A program made the position numbers and the translations under genes. From Alphaproteobacteria bacterium (GTDB lineage Bacteria > Pseudomonadota > Alphaproteobacteria > SP197), in assembly GCA_022822575.1 (NCBI GenBank), contig JAJEBJ010000321.1, positions 1-21,294 on the forward strand: DNA of 21,294 nt. Reading direction: 5' to 3'. The notes beneath the pieces are model-generated. The model was not told the origin of the DNA. It did not search any database and saw only the letters and a list, made by a program, of their open reading frames with translations. Positions 7,575 through 14,378 of the stretch are shown piece by piece; the first letter of the stretch is position 1, and each line of letters starts with the position of its first letter.

Positions 7575-8369
7575 CTATAGCACCGAGAGGGGATGCTGCG
7601 CGACCGCTGCCACCACGTTCTCCATCATGCGCGCCAGCATGGCGCCATCGTCCGCCACAACACGCACGAGAAGGCCGCACTCCCCCGGGAGCGTCGACAC
7701 GCCGGCATAGGCACCCGAGTGCGCCACAGCCTCGTTGAGGGCTTCCGCAAGGCCGGGCGCCGCAGCGCTGCCCCCAACCAGGCCGATCGTGCCGTGCACC
7801 GCCACACCCGCACACGCGAGGTCCTTCCCGGACGTCCGCACGCGGTCGAGCACCAGAAGGGTGCCGTCATCGGCCCGCACAACCGTCTCCGATTCAAGGG
7901 ACGCGAAATGCCTCCCAGGAACGCCTGCATCGTGAGGCAGGAAAGCGTCACACCACATGACATCGGCGCCATCATGAACCACCACTTCCAGCGACGTGCG
8001 GACCCGGGCGCCCGGGAACAGCACCAAGGGACGTGGTTGCCAGGCGAGTCGGCTGCCGGGATGCGCGTCGAGACGGACATGCTGCAGGGCATCGTCTGCC
8101 GGCATGGCATGGGCGATGGTTGCCCCCTGGGTCCGGATCGTCACCGAGGTTCCCTCGCCAGCCACAATTCCGGCAGCAAACCGGTCGCCTTGGAGAAGGC
8201 CGGCTCCAAGCGACTGGAGGATCACGAACAGCCCGTCACCATCGTCAAACGGACGGGTGAGGTGAAAGGGGAAGGCGACGTACTGGCTCTTCAGGAAGGT
8301 CCTGCCGGAAGGCGCCCTCGCGAAATCCAGCGCCAGTTGCCGGCCATGTCCCGTCGCAGACCGGCCCAT
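7575..8369 (-). CDS. ureD: Urease accessory protein UreD (UreH)
   Basis: UreD is the scaffold that binds apo-urease and, with UreF and UreG, guides nickel into the active site. The 264-aa product has the family's core signature LQSLGAGLLQGDRF (residues ~51-64), then VTIRTQGATIAHAM and LAWQPRPLVLFPGARVRTSLEV. Its length is normal. The ATG at 8369 shares one base with the ureG stop (TGATG) and has no ribosome site of its own, so translational coupling is expected. It is last of the four ure genes here, whereas many operons place ureD first. The protein is cytoplasmic. Confidence 0.95.
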   Translation of the reverse strand: MGRSATGHGRQLALDFARAPSGRTFLKSQYVAFPFHLTRPFDDGDGLFVILQSLGAGLLQGDRFAAGIVAGEGTSVTIRTQGATIAHAMPADDALQHVRLDAHPGSRLAWQPRPLVLFPGARVRTSLEVVVHDGADVMWCDAFLPHDAGVPGRHFASLESETVVRADDGTLLVLDRVRTSGKDLACAGVAVHGTIGLVGGSAAAPGLAEALNEAVAHSGAYAGVSTLPGECGLLVRVVADDGAMLARMMENVVAAVAQHPLSVL

Positions 8370-8989
8370 CAGCCGTCGAACAGCACGTTCCGGACAATGT
8401 GATCGACGACATCAGCGATCGCTTCCCCAGTCCGGCAATTGGTGACAATGACGGGCCTGCCGCGTCGTACCTCGCGGGCCTCTTTGGTCATCGCGGCGAG
8501 GTCGACGCCGACATGGGGCGCAAGATCCGCCTTGTTGATCACGAGGAGGTCCGCCTGCAGAACGCCTGGACCCCGCTTGCGTGGGATGTCGCTGCCGCCC
8601 GACACGTCGATCACGAAGATCCAGTAGTCGACGAGTTCGGGAGAAAAGGTCGATGCGAGGTTGTCGCCTCCCGATTCGAGCAGCACGAGATCGAGTGGGT
8701 GAAAGCGCATCTCGAGACGCTCCGCCGCATCGAGATTGAGTGTCGGGTCCTCGCGGATGACCGTGTGTGGACAAGCGCCCGCCTCAACGGCCACCACGCG
8801 GCGGGGTTCAATCAGACCACTGCGCTGCAGCCGTTCGGCGTCTTCCCGGGTCACAAGATCGTTGGTGATGACGGCAAGGCTGGTGCCGCGGTCGGCGAAA
8901 GCGGGTATCAGGCATTCAAGCAGCGCCGTCTTTCCCGAACCCACCGGGCCACCGATCCCGACGCGTGCTGCAGAGAGTGGTTCCGTCAC
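8369..8989 (-). CDS. ureG: Urease accessory GTPase UreG
   Basis: UreG is a SIMIBI-class GTPase whose dimer carries nickel and delivers it to urease on GTP hydrolysis. The 206-aa product shows the P-loop GPVGSGKT at residues 14-21, the metal-binding C73-P-H75 motif (in EAGACPHTVIRED), ESGGDN at 105-110 and the guanine-specificity motif NKAD at 152-155. The start codon is GTG 8989, with CAGGGA about ten bases upstream. The nearby ATG at 9000 is out of frame and stops after four codons. UreF ends 16 bp upstream and UreD begins at the stop codon. All key residues are intact. Confidence 0.97.
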   Translation of the reverse strand: MTEPLSAARVGIGGPVGSGKTALLECLIPAFADRGTSLAVITNDLVTREDAERLQRSGLIEPRRVVAVEAGACPHTVIREDPTLNLDAAERLEMRFHPLDLVLLESGGDNLASTFSPELVDYWIFVIDVSGGSDIPRKRGPGVLQADLLVINKADLAPHVGVDLAAMTKEAREVRRGRPVIVTNCRTGEAIADVVDHIVRNVLFDG

Positions 8990-9005
8990 CTTGTCGTCAT
9001 CCCTG

Positions 9006-9677
9006 TCAGTTGGCGAAGAGCCGCACGTCCCCCCTCTCGTGGCGCATCACGGCGATGTCGGCCAGGGGGGTGAAGGCATGGGGTTCGTCGGGAGGCCGGA
9101 CGGCCAGGATGCCGGCAATGTCGTCCGTCACCTCACCCAGAATCGCCTGGGCTTCCAGTGGTCCCGTCAGGGAGAGCCGAATGGCCGCCTGGGCGATGCC
9201 GGACATCAGGGTCCAGGCCGACAGGGTCTCGAGGACCTCGATCGTCATGCCCGCCCCGGCCCACACCGCGCCCTGGACCACCGGAAGATGGCCATGGGCA
9301 CGGCCGTCGGCAACAAGGCGACGCCATCGCAGGGCGGCCTGGTTGCCGAGGCCTGCATGAGCGCGCAAGAGGGCGCGGCCCGCCTGGCACGATCCGGCAC
9401 GCAGTTCGCTGGCAAGGGTCATGGCGTCGAGCATCCGGTCGAGACCACTCCACTCCTCGTCGCAGCCGGTCTCGGCCGCCCGCCTTGCCATGACCCGGTC
9501 GGCCGTCGCCCAGCGGTGGCGAAGCTGGATCCTGGCGAACTCCAGAACGTCGGCACCGTCGTTCACCTTGCCATCCTCCGCCAGGGTTTCGAGACCCCAC
9601 GAGAAGGCGAACCCACCCGAGGGAAAGGCGCTGTCGCCCATCCTCAGGGCAGCGAGAAGGGTGCGGATGTCAGTCAT
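9006..9677 (-). CDS. ureF: Urease accessory protein UreF
   Basis: UreF is an all-helical protein that bridges UreD and UreG in the urease maturation complex and gates GTPase activity. The 223-aa product carries the family signature GDSAFPSGGFAFSWGLE at residues 14-30 and the conserved RRAAETGCDEEW, SELRAGSCQAGRALL and YWCP-region-like segments expected of a helical UreF. The ATG at 9677 overlaps the ureE stop by eight bases and lacks a ribosome site. A longer in-frame reading to 9806 lies wholly within ureE and was rejected. Length and position in the ureE-F-G-D run support the call. Confidence 0.94.
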   Translation of the reverse strand: MTDIRTLLAALRMGDSAFPSGGFAFSWGLETLAEDGKVNDGADVLEFARIQLRHRWATADRVMARRAAETGCDEEWSGLDRMLDAMTLASELRAGSCQAGRALLRAHAGLGNQAALRWRRLVADGRAHGHLPVVQGAVWAGAGMTIEVLETLSAWTLMSGIAQAAIRLSLTGPLEAQAILGEVTDDIAGILAVRPPDEPHAFTPLADIAVMRHERGDVRLFAN

Positions 9678-10116
9678 GTGCCAGGGAGATCCGGCCGTCG
9701 GCGAGGAAGGCATCGATGCGAGCCAGATAGTCCTTCCGGGGACCCTCCAGGGCAACGGCAAGGAGAGGACCACGGAAGGCGACGCGCCAGTGGAGATTGC
9801 CCGCATGGTAGCCCAGTTCGAGGGCAGCCGCCGTATCCACGGGCTTCAGATACAGCCATGTCTCGACACGGGCCCTGACGATGATCGCGCGATCGGTCTC
9901 GAGCAACAGCACGGCGCCATCGTCGAGGGCGGTGGTGCGTGGCAGTGCAATGGCGCAGTCAGTGCCCTTGTCGGTGACGGTGCGCAGTCTCTTGCGCAGC
10001 ATGTCACGGCGATCAAGGATGATGGTCTCGACCCGGTCTTCATGGGCAAGGTCGTGCAGTGCCTCGCCGAGACCGGAATCGGACACCATGCCCACGATCC
10101 CCGTCAGTTTCAGCAT
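9670..10116 (-). CDS. ureE: Urease accessory nickel metallochaperone UreE
   Basis: UreE binds Ni2+ as a dimer and hands it to UreG. The 148-aa product has the N-terminal peptide-binding domain with RTVTDKGTDCAIALPR (residues ~45-60) and DDGAVL, then the metal-binding domain with H104 and H109 in YHAGNLHW, which corresponds to the conserved GNRH motif. The His-rich C-terminal tail seen in some UreE proteins is absent. The ATG at 10116 was chosen because AGGGAG lies six bases upstream; upstream in-frame ATGs lack this. It is the first gene of ureEFGD and diverges from the DMT transporter gene 99 bp away. Confidence 0.93.
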   Translation of the reverse strand: MLKLTGIVGMVSDSGLGEALHDLAHEDRVETIILDRRDMLRKRLRTVTDKGTDCAIALPRTTALDDGAVLLLETDRAIIVRARVETWLYLKPVDTAAALELGYHAGNLHWRVAFRGPLLAVALEGPRKDYLARIDAFLADGRISLAHD

Positions 10117-10150
10117 GCCTGGCTCCCTTGGCGCGAGTTCAGTCATGCCC

Positions 10151-10156
10151 ACTATA
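10151..10156 (-). promoter_or_regulatory. Candidate -10 element for the ureEFGD operon
   Basis: On the minus strand the bases read TATAGT, about 34 bp before the ureE ATG at 10116, in the short divergent gap with the transporter. No good -35 hexamer lies at the right distance, so the call is weak. A nearby imperfect inverted repeat, GACGAATATCCGTC at 10182-10195, could be an operator. Confidence 0.2.
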
Positions 10157-10215
10157 CCTTGCATCGGGATCGAAGACCGGCGACGAATATCCGTCAACCC
10201 GGCACCCCTCCACCG

Positions 10216-11112
10216 ATGAAACCTGTTGATCTCGTCATCGCGGTCGTCGTGCCGGTCCTGTGGGGCGCAGGATTCGCCGTGGCCAAGGGATCGCTCGACG
10301 AGTTCCCGCCACTTTTTCTCATGGGCATGCGCTTCACCCTCGCGGCCCTGATCCTCGTGTGGTTCGTCAGGCCGCTATGGAGTATTGCCGGACGCCTGGC
10401 CCTGGTCACCTTCTTCGGCGGCACCCTTGCCTACGGACTGCAGTTCACGGGGCTTCTCGATCTCGATGCCTCCACCGCCGTCCTCGTGGTGCAGGTCGAG
10501 GTCGTCTTCGCCGCCATCATGGCGAGCCTCTTCTTTCATGATCACCTGTCGCGCCGGCAGTGGTGCGCCATGGTGCTGGCCTTTGCCGGAGTGGTACTGA
10601 TCGCCGGCGAACCCCGGGTGCACACGGAACCGCTGGCCTTCTTTATGGTGGTTGCCGGGGGCGTTGCCTGGGCTGCCGGCCAGACCATGGTAAAGACCCT
10701 GGGACCAGTCGGCGGGCTGCGGCTGGTCGCCTGGTTTGCTGCCTTCGCCGGCCCGCAGATGCTGGTGGCATCCCTTGTCGTGGAAAGCGGCCATTGGCAG
10801 GCCGTGCGCGAGGCATCGTGGTCCGGCTGGCTGGGGGTCGTCTATCTTGCCCTCTTCATGACAGCGACGGGGTACGCCCTGTGGTTCCGTCTGATCGGCC
10901 GCTACCGGATGAACCAGATCGTGCCTTTCCTCCTGCTGGTTCCGGTGACGAGTATTGTCGGCGGGGTTTTCTTTCTCGGCGAAACCCTCTCACCCTGGAT
11001 CATTGCCGGTGGTCTGCTTGTCATGGCCTCGGTAACCTTCATTCACCTGCAACAACCCCGCCAACCGGCTGCCGCCGGCAAATCGACCCTCGAAGGACAA
11101 CAGGAAACATGA
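10216..11112 (+). CDS. DMT-superfamily (EamA) inner-membrane transporter
   Basis: This 298-aa protein has about ten hydrophobic segments in two EamA repeats, starting at MKPVDLVIAVVVPVLWGAGFAVAKG. It shows typical features such as the WGAGFAVAK segment of helix 1 and the ATGYALWFRLIGRYRMNQIVPFLLLVPVTS stretch of the second repeat. Members export or import amino acids, nucleosides or other metabolites; the substrate cannot be predicted. The start at 10216 places the first membrane segment at the N-terminus; the reading frame is open far upstream, but that part is antisense to ureE. There is no strong ribosome site. Its stop overlaps the ATG of the next gene (ATGA), so the two are translationally coupled. 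Confidence 0.9.
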   Translation: MKPVDLVIAVVVPVLWGAGFAVAKGSLDEFPPLFLMGMRFTLAALILVWFVRPLWSIAGRLALVTFFGGTLAYGLQFTGLLDLDASTAVLVVQVEVVFAAIMASLFFHDHLSRRQWCAMVLAFAGVVLIAGEPRVHTEPLAFFMVVAGGVAWAAGQTMVKTLGPVGGLRLVAWFAAFAGPQMLVASLVVESGHWQAVREASWSGWLGVVYLALFMTATGYALWFRLIGRYRMNQIVPFLLLVPVTSIVGGVFFLGETLSPWIIAGGLLVMASVTFIHLQQPRQPAAAGKSTLEGQQET

Positions 11113-11876
11113 GCCAGGACATTGTGACGGCGACGGCCGATGGCATCCTGCAAATCCGCCTCAACCGGCCGCAGAAGAAGAATGCCCTGACCCGCGAGAT
11201 GTACGCGACCATCGAGGCGACATTCAACCGCGCCAATGACGATCGCAGGATCAAGGTGATCTGGGTCACAGGGAGTGGTGATTCCTTCTCGAGCGGCAAC
11301 GACGTCGGCTCCTTTCTCGAGGAGGCGACGGACGATCGCCTCCCCGACGCCGACGGTTTCCTTGACGCCCTGGCTGCGCTCGAGGTCCCGCTTGTTGCCG
11401 CCGTCAATGGACTGGCGGTGGGCGTTGGCGCGACCATGCTGCTTCACTGCGACCTCGTTCACGCCGCGGCCGGCGCCACATTCCGCTTCCCCTTTGTCGA
11501 TCTCGGCGTCTTCCCGGAAGCGGCCTCCACGATTCTGCTGCCGCGCCTTGCCGGCCACCAGCGCGCCATGGAAATGATGCTTCTCGCCGACTCCTTTGAT
11601 GCACCGAAAGCTCATGCCATCGGCATGGTGAACGATGTTTTCGAGGCGAACGTTCTCGAAGAGGAGAGTCTGCGCATCACCCGCCGCCTTGCCGCAAAGC
11701 CCGCCGCATCCCTGCGCCTGACCAAGGCGCGCGTGAAGGCCGGATACGGTGATCTCCGCGCCGTCATCGCCGAGGAGACCCCGCTGTTTGCGCGCGCGTC
11801 CCGGTCACCGGAGGCGCGCGAGGCCTTCAACGCCTTCCTCGAGAAACGCCGTCCGGACTTCTCGCAGTTCGACTGA
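11109..11876 (+). CDS. Enoyl-CoA hydratase/isomerase family protein with an ECI2-like active site
   Basis: This 255-aa crotonase-fold protein acts on acyl-CoA thioesters. Oxyanion-hole segments are visible at SSGNDVGSF (residues 61-69) and NGLAVGVGATM (100-110). The two hydratase glutamates (E144 and E164 of rat enoyl-CoA hydratase) are replaced by T109 and F129. Instead, FPFVDLGVFPEAAS places E137 where eukaryotic ECI2/PECI delta3,delta2-enoyl-CoA isomerases have their catalytic Glu. Isomerase activity in unsaturated fatty acid breakdown is therefore more likely than hydration (inference). The ATG at 11109 follows CAGGAAAC and overlaps the transporter stop by four bases. The gene converges with ligA; only four bases separate their stops and there is no terminator. 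Confidence 0.9.
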   Translation: MSQDIVTATADGILQIRLNRPQKKNALTREMYATIEATFNRANDDRRIKVIWVTGSGDSFSSGNDVGSFLEEATDDRLPDADGFLDALAALEVPLVAAVNGLAVGVGATMLLHCDLVHAAAGATFRFPFVDLGVFPEAASTILLPRLAGHQRAMEMMLLADSFDAPKAHAIGMVNDVFEANVLEEESLRITRRLAAKPAASLRLTKARVKAGYGDLRAVIAEETPLFARASRSPEAREAFNAFLEKRRPDFSQFD

Positions 11877-11880
11877 GGCC

Positions 11881-13938
11881 TCAAGCCTGGCCGGCAAAGT
11901 CCAGCCATTCCTCCTCGGTCATGACGACGAGCGAGAGTTCGCGGGCCTTCTTCAGTTTCGAACCGGCAGCCTCTCCGGCAACGACGATGTCCGTCTTCGC
12001 CGAGACCGAACCCGCCACCCTGGCGCCCAGCGCCTCGGCGCGCGCCTTGGCTTCCTGACGGGTCATGGTCTTCAGCGAACCGGTAAAGACGACACTCTTG
12101 CCGGAGACAGGCGATTCATCCGCCACGCGTGCCACCGGCTCGATCGTGAGCCGCTCCAGGAGACCGTCAAGCACAGCCCGGTTGCCGGCATCGGAGAAGA
12201 AGGCGGCAAGGGAATCGACGACCGCCGGTCCGATGCTGTCGATATCCTGCAGATCCTCCATACCCGAGTCGGTATCGAGGGCCTGGCGCATGGCGGCGGG
12301 TTCTCCCCAGTGGCGGGCAAGCAGCCTTGCCGTGGTCTCCCCGACGTGGCGGACACCCAGCGCGTTGATGAACCGGTCGAAGGAAATGGCCCGGCGGGCC
12401 GTGATGGCGGCATAGAGATTGCGCGACGAGGTTTCACCCCAGCCCTCCTCGCCGGCAAGCGCATCACCGACCGTCTCCTCGAGATCGAAGATGTCGACGG
12501 GGCTGCTGATCCACTCCTTCTCCCGGAACTGGGCGATCTGCTTGTCACCCAGTCCCTCGATGTCGAAGGCCTGGCGGGACACGAAGTGCCTCAGTCGCTC
12601 GACGATCTGGGCCGTGCAGCGCAATCCCCCGGTACAGCGCCGTACCACGTCCACCTGACCGGTCCGCGTATTGGTGTCACGCACCGCCTGGCTGCCGCAT
12701 ACGGGGCAGGTCTCCGGAAAGACAAAGGACCGCGCATCGGCCGGACGCCGTGCCGGCACCGGACCGAGGACCTGCGGAATGACATCGCCGGCCCTCTGGA
12801 TGGTGACTGTATCGCCGATGCGCACGTCCTTTCGCCGGATCTCCTCCTCGTTGTGGAGTGTCGCCCGCTCGACGACGACCCCGCCCACATTTACAGGCTC
12901 AAGGACAGCCACCGGTGTGAGACTGCCTGTACGGCCCACCTGGATGTGGATGTCACGCAGCACCGTGGTGGCCTTTTCCGCCGGGAACTTGTGCGCCACG
13001 GCCCAGCGTGGCGCCCGGCTGACAAATCCCAGTCTCGACTGCCAGTCGAGCCGGTCGACCTTGTAGACCACGCCGTCGATATCGAAGGGAAGTTCCGCAC
13101 GCCTGTCGCCGATACGACGGTGACAGGCGAGAAGATCGTCCAGACCGCAGACGACACGCACGTCGGGCGCCACCGGCAATCCCCAGCCGGAGATGACCTC
13201 AAGCATGCCGCTGTGCGTGGTGGCCGGCAGCGTGCTCGCCTCACCCCAGGCATAGATGAAGATGCGCAGGGGCCGCGATCGCGTCACCGAGACGTCGAGT
13301 TGCCTGAGTGATCCCGCCGCGGCGTTGCGCGGGTTGGCGAAGGGACGTTCATCCTGTGCCGCCCGGTCGCGGTTGAGCTGGAGAAAGTCCTCGCGGCACA
13401 AATAGACTTCACCACGCAGTTCGACCAGGTCCGGGATCGCCTCACCCTGGAGGCACTGCGGCACGTCGCCGATCGTGGCCACATTGGCGGTGATGTCCTC
13501 CCCCGTGTGGCCATCTCCCCGGGTGGCGGCACGCACGTAGCGGCCACGCTCATAGCGCAGGGACACCGCCAGCCCGTCGACCTTCGGTTCCGCCACGACA
13601 CCCAGGTCCTCGTTGTCGCCAAGGCCCAGAAACCTTCTCACCCTGGCAAGGAAATCCGCCACATCTTCATCATCGAAGGCGTTCCCCAGCGAAAGCATCG
13701 GCACCCCGTGGGCGACGGTCGCAAAGCCGCCGGCAGGAGCCGCGCCCACGCGTCGCGACGGGCTGTCGTCTCGGATGAGATCGGGGAACTTCGCCTCAAG
13801 GTCGTCAAGACGTCGCCTCAGCGCATCGTAGGCGGCATCGTCGATCTCCGGCGCGTCATCGACGTGGTAGAGCCGGTCGTGGCGTCCGATCTCCCGTACG
13901 AGTTCATCGATCTCCTGCTTCGCCTCGTCTCGCGTCAT
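11881..13938 (-). CDS. ligA: NAD+-dependent DNA ligase LigA
   Basis: LigA seals nicks in replication and repair using NAD+. The 685-aa product contains domain Ia, the adenylation domain with K119 in EPKVDGLAVS, the OB domain, a zinc finger with C411, C414, C435 and C441, helix-hairpin-helix repeats (for example EGLGDKQIAQF and LGVRHVGETTA) and a C-terminal BRCT domain from ~residue 609 (SGKSVVFTGSL). Length and motifs are complete. The ATG at 13938 has GGAG five bases upstream; an in-frame extension to 14055 lacks such a site. In related bacteria ligA follows recN directly; here they are separated by accessory DNA, so ligA must use a local promoter. Confidence 0.98.
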   Translation of the reverse strand: MTRDEAKQEIDELVREIGRHDRLYHVDDAPEIDDAAYDALRRRLDDLEAKFPDLIRDDSPSRRVGAAPAGGFATVAHGVPMLSLGNAFDDEDVADFLARVRRFLGLGDNEDLGVVAEPKVDGLAVSLRYERGRYVRAATRGDGHTGEDITANVATIGDVPQCLQGEAIPDLVELRGEVYLCREDFLQLNRDRAAQDERPFANPRNAAAGSLRQLDVSVTRSRPLRIFIYAWGEASTLPATTHSGMLEVISGWGLPVAPDVRVVCGLDDLLACHRRIGDRRAELPFDIDGVVYKVDRLDWQSRLGFVSRAPRWAVAHKFPAEKATTVLRDIHIQVGRTGSLTPVAVLEPVNVGGVVVERATLHNEEEIRRKDVRIGDTVTIQRAGDVIPQVLGPVPARRPADARSFVFPETCPVCGSQAVRDTNTRTGQVDVVRRCTGGLRCTAQIVERLRHFVSRQAFDIEGLGDKQIAQFREKEWISSPVDIFDLEETVGDALAGEEGWGETSSRNLYAAITARRAISFDRFINALGVRHVGETTARLLARHWGEPAAMRQALDTDSGMEDLQDIDSIGPAVVDSLAAFFSDAGNRAVLDGLLERLTIEPVARVADESPVSGKSVVFTGSLKTMTRQEAKARAEALGARVAGSVSAKTDIVVAGEAAGSKLKKARELSLVVMTEEEWLDFAGQA

Positions 13939-14070
13939 GTCATCTCCATCCGGATACGGGCCATCCACCCCCACGAACCGGGTCCGGTGACAATCCCGCC
14001 CCAATCGCACCGGCGACTGCGTCACCGCACGCCAACAAACCCCGGCTGACTCCATGTATCCGCCCCCGGA

Positions 14071-14084
14071 TCATGAATTCATGA
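14071..14084. promoter_or_regulatory. Perfect 14-bp palindrome, possible operator
   Basis: TCATGAATTCATGA reads identically on both strands and lies in the divergent gap 133 bp before ligA. CCGG-containing flanks (CCCCCGGA and AGCCGGGA) could extend it into a bulged stem. The AT-rich perfect symmetry in GC-rich DNA suggests a protein-binding site, but no regulator is identified. A related sequence occurs at 15795-15807. Confidence 0.4.
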
Positions 14085-14160
14085 AGCCGGGACGGTAGAA
14101 TTCAGTGTTCGTTCGGTCTGCGACAATTCGACCAGGGGTTTCTATCCCGGAGGTCGTATC

Positions 14161-14364
14161 ATGGTCAAAGGGATGGCCCGGACCAGAAAGTGGACATCAC
14201 CGAAGAGGCGCACGATTCCCGGCACGATCCACAATTCGCCAAATCACCCTCTGACTATTCGCCCAATCACCCGTTGGAATTCCTCCAAATCACCCGTTGG
14301 ATGGTACGCTTCGTCTTGCCATCAAGAGCTCCGGACCCTACTGTCACATCACTTCTCACAGTGA
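14161..14364 (+). CDS. Possible 67-aa leader or remnant ORF
   Basis: An ATG at 14161 has an excellent ribosome site (GGAGG, seven bases upstream), better than that of the ATPase gene that follows. The frame reads MVKGMARTRKWTSPKRRT and then runs through the tandem repeat, ending 14 bp before the ATPase start. The product is basic and has no known domain. It may be a translated leader that couples to the ATPase, or the surviving 5' end of a gene interrupted at the repeat. Confidence 0.25.
   Translation: MVKGMARTRKWTSPKRRTIPGTIHNSPNHPLTIRPITRWNSSKSPVGWYASSCHQELRTLLSHHFSQ
14234..14301. repeat. Three contiguous 22-23 bp direct repeats upstream of the ATPase gene
   Basis: Units occupy 14234-14256, 14257-14278 and 14279-14301 with no spacer. 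Each begins ATTC and shares the core CCAAATCACCC (unit 2 has CCCAATCACCC). Units 2 and 3 also share the tail GTTGGA; unit 1 has diverged there. The period is about two helical turns. The array ends 77 bp before the ATPase ATG, which suggests iteron-like protein binding, such as autoregulation. This role is inference. Confidence 0.85.
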
Positions 14365-14378
14365 CTGCATGCCAACGA

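Larger units (their letters stand above)
13939..14378. other. Regulatory-looking gap between ligA and the DUF4143 ATPase
   Basis: This divergent intergenic region holds the 14-bp palindrome at 14071-14084, the possible short ORF from 14161 and the tandem repeat at 14234-14301. It must contain the ligA promoter now that recN is no longer adjacent, and the promoter of the ATPase. I found no clear -35/-10 pair on either strand. Confidence 0.5.

Noticed and set aside
9421..10215. Long in-frame N-terminal extension of the EamA transporter
   Set aside because: The extension is antisense to ureF and ureE and is not membrane-like; the first transmembrane helix begins right after ATG 10216.
11749..13311. 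520-aa open frame on the plus strand
   Set aside because: It overlaps the end of the crotonase gene and is antisense to ligA; no motif or ribosome site supports it.
14190..14378. 63-residue N-terminal extension of the DUF4143 ATPase
   Set aside because: The extension runs through the tandem repeat array, lacks a ribosome site and precedes the normal family start MDYLPRIVDAEL.
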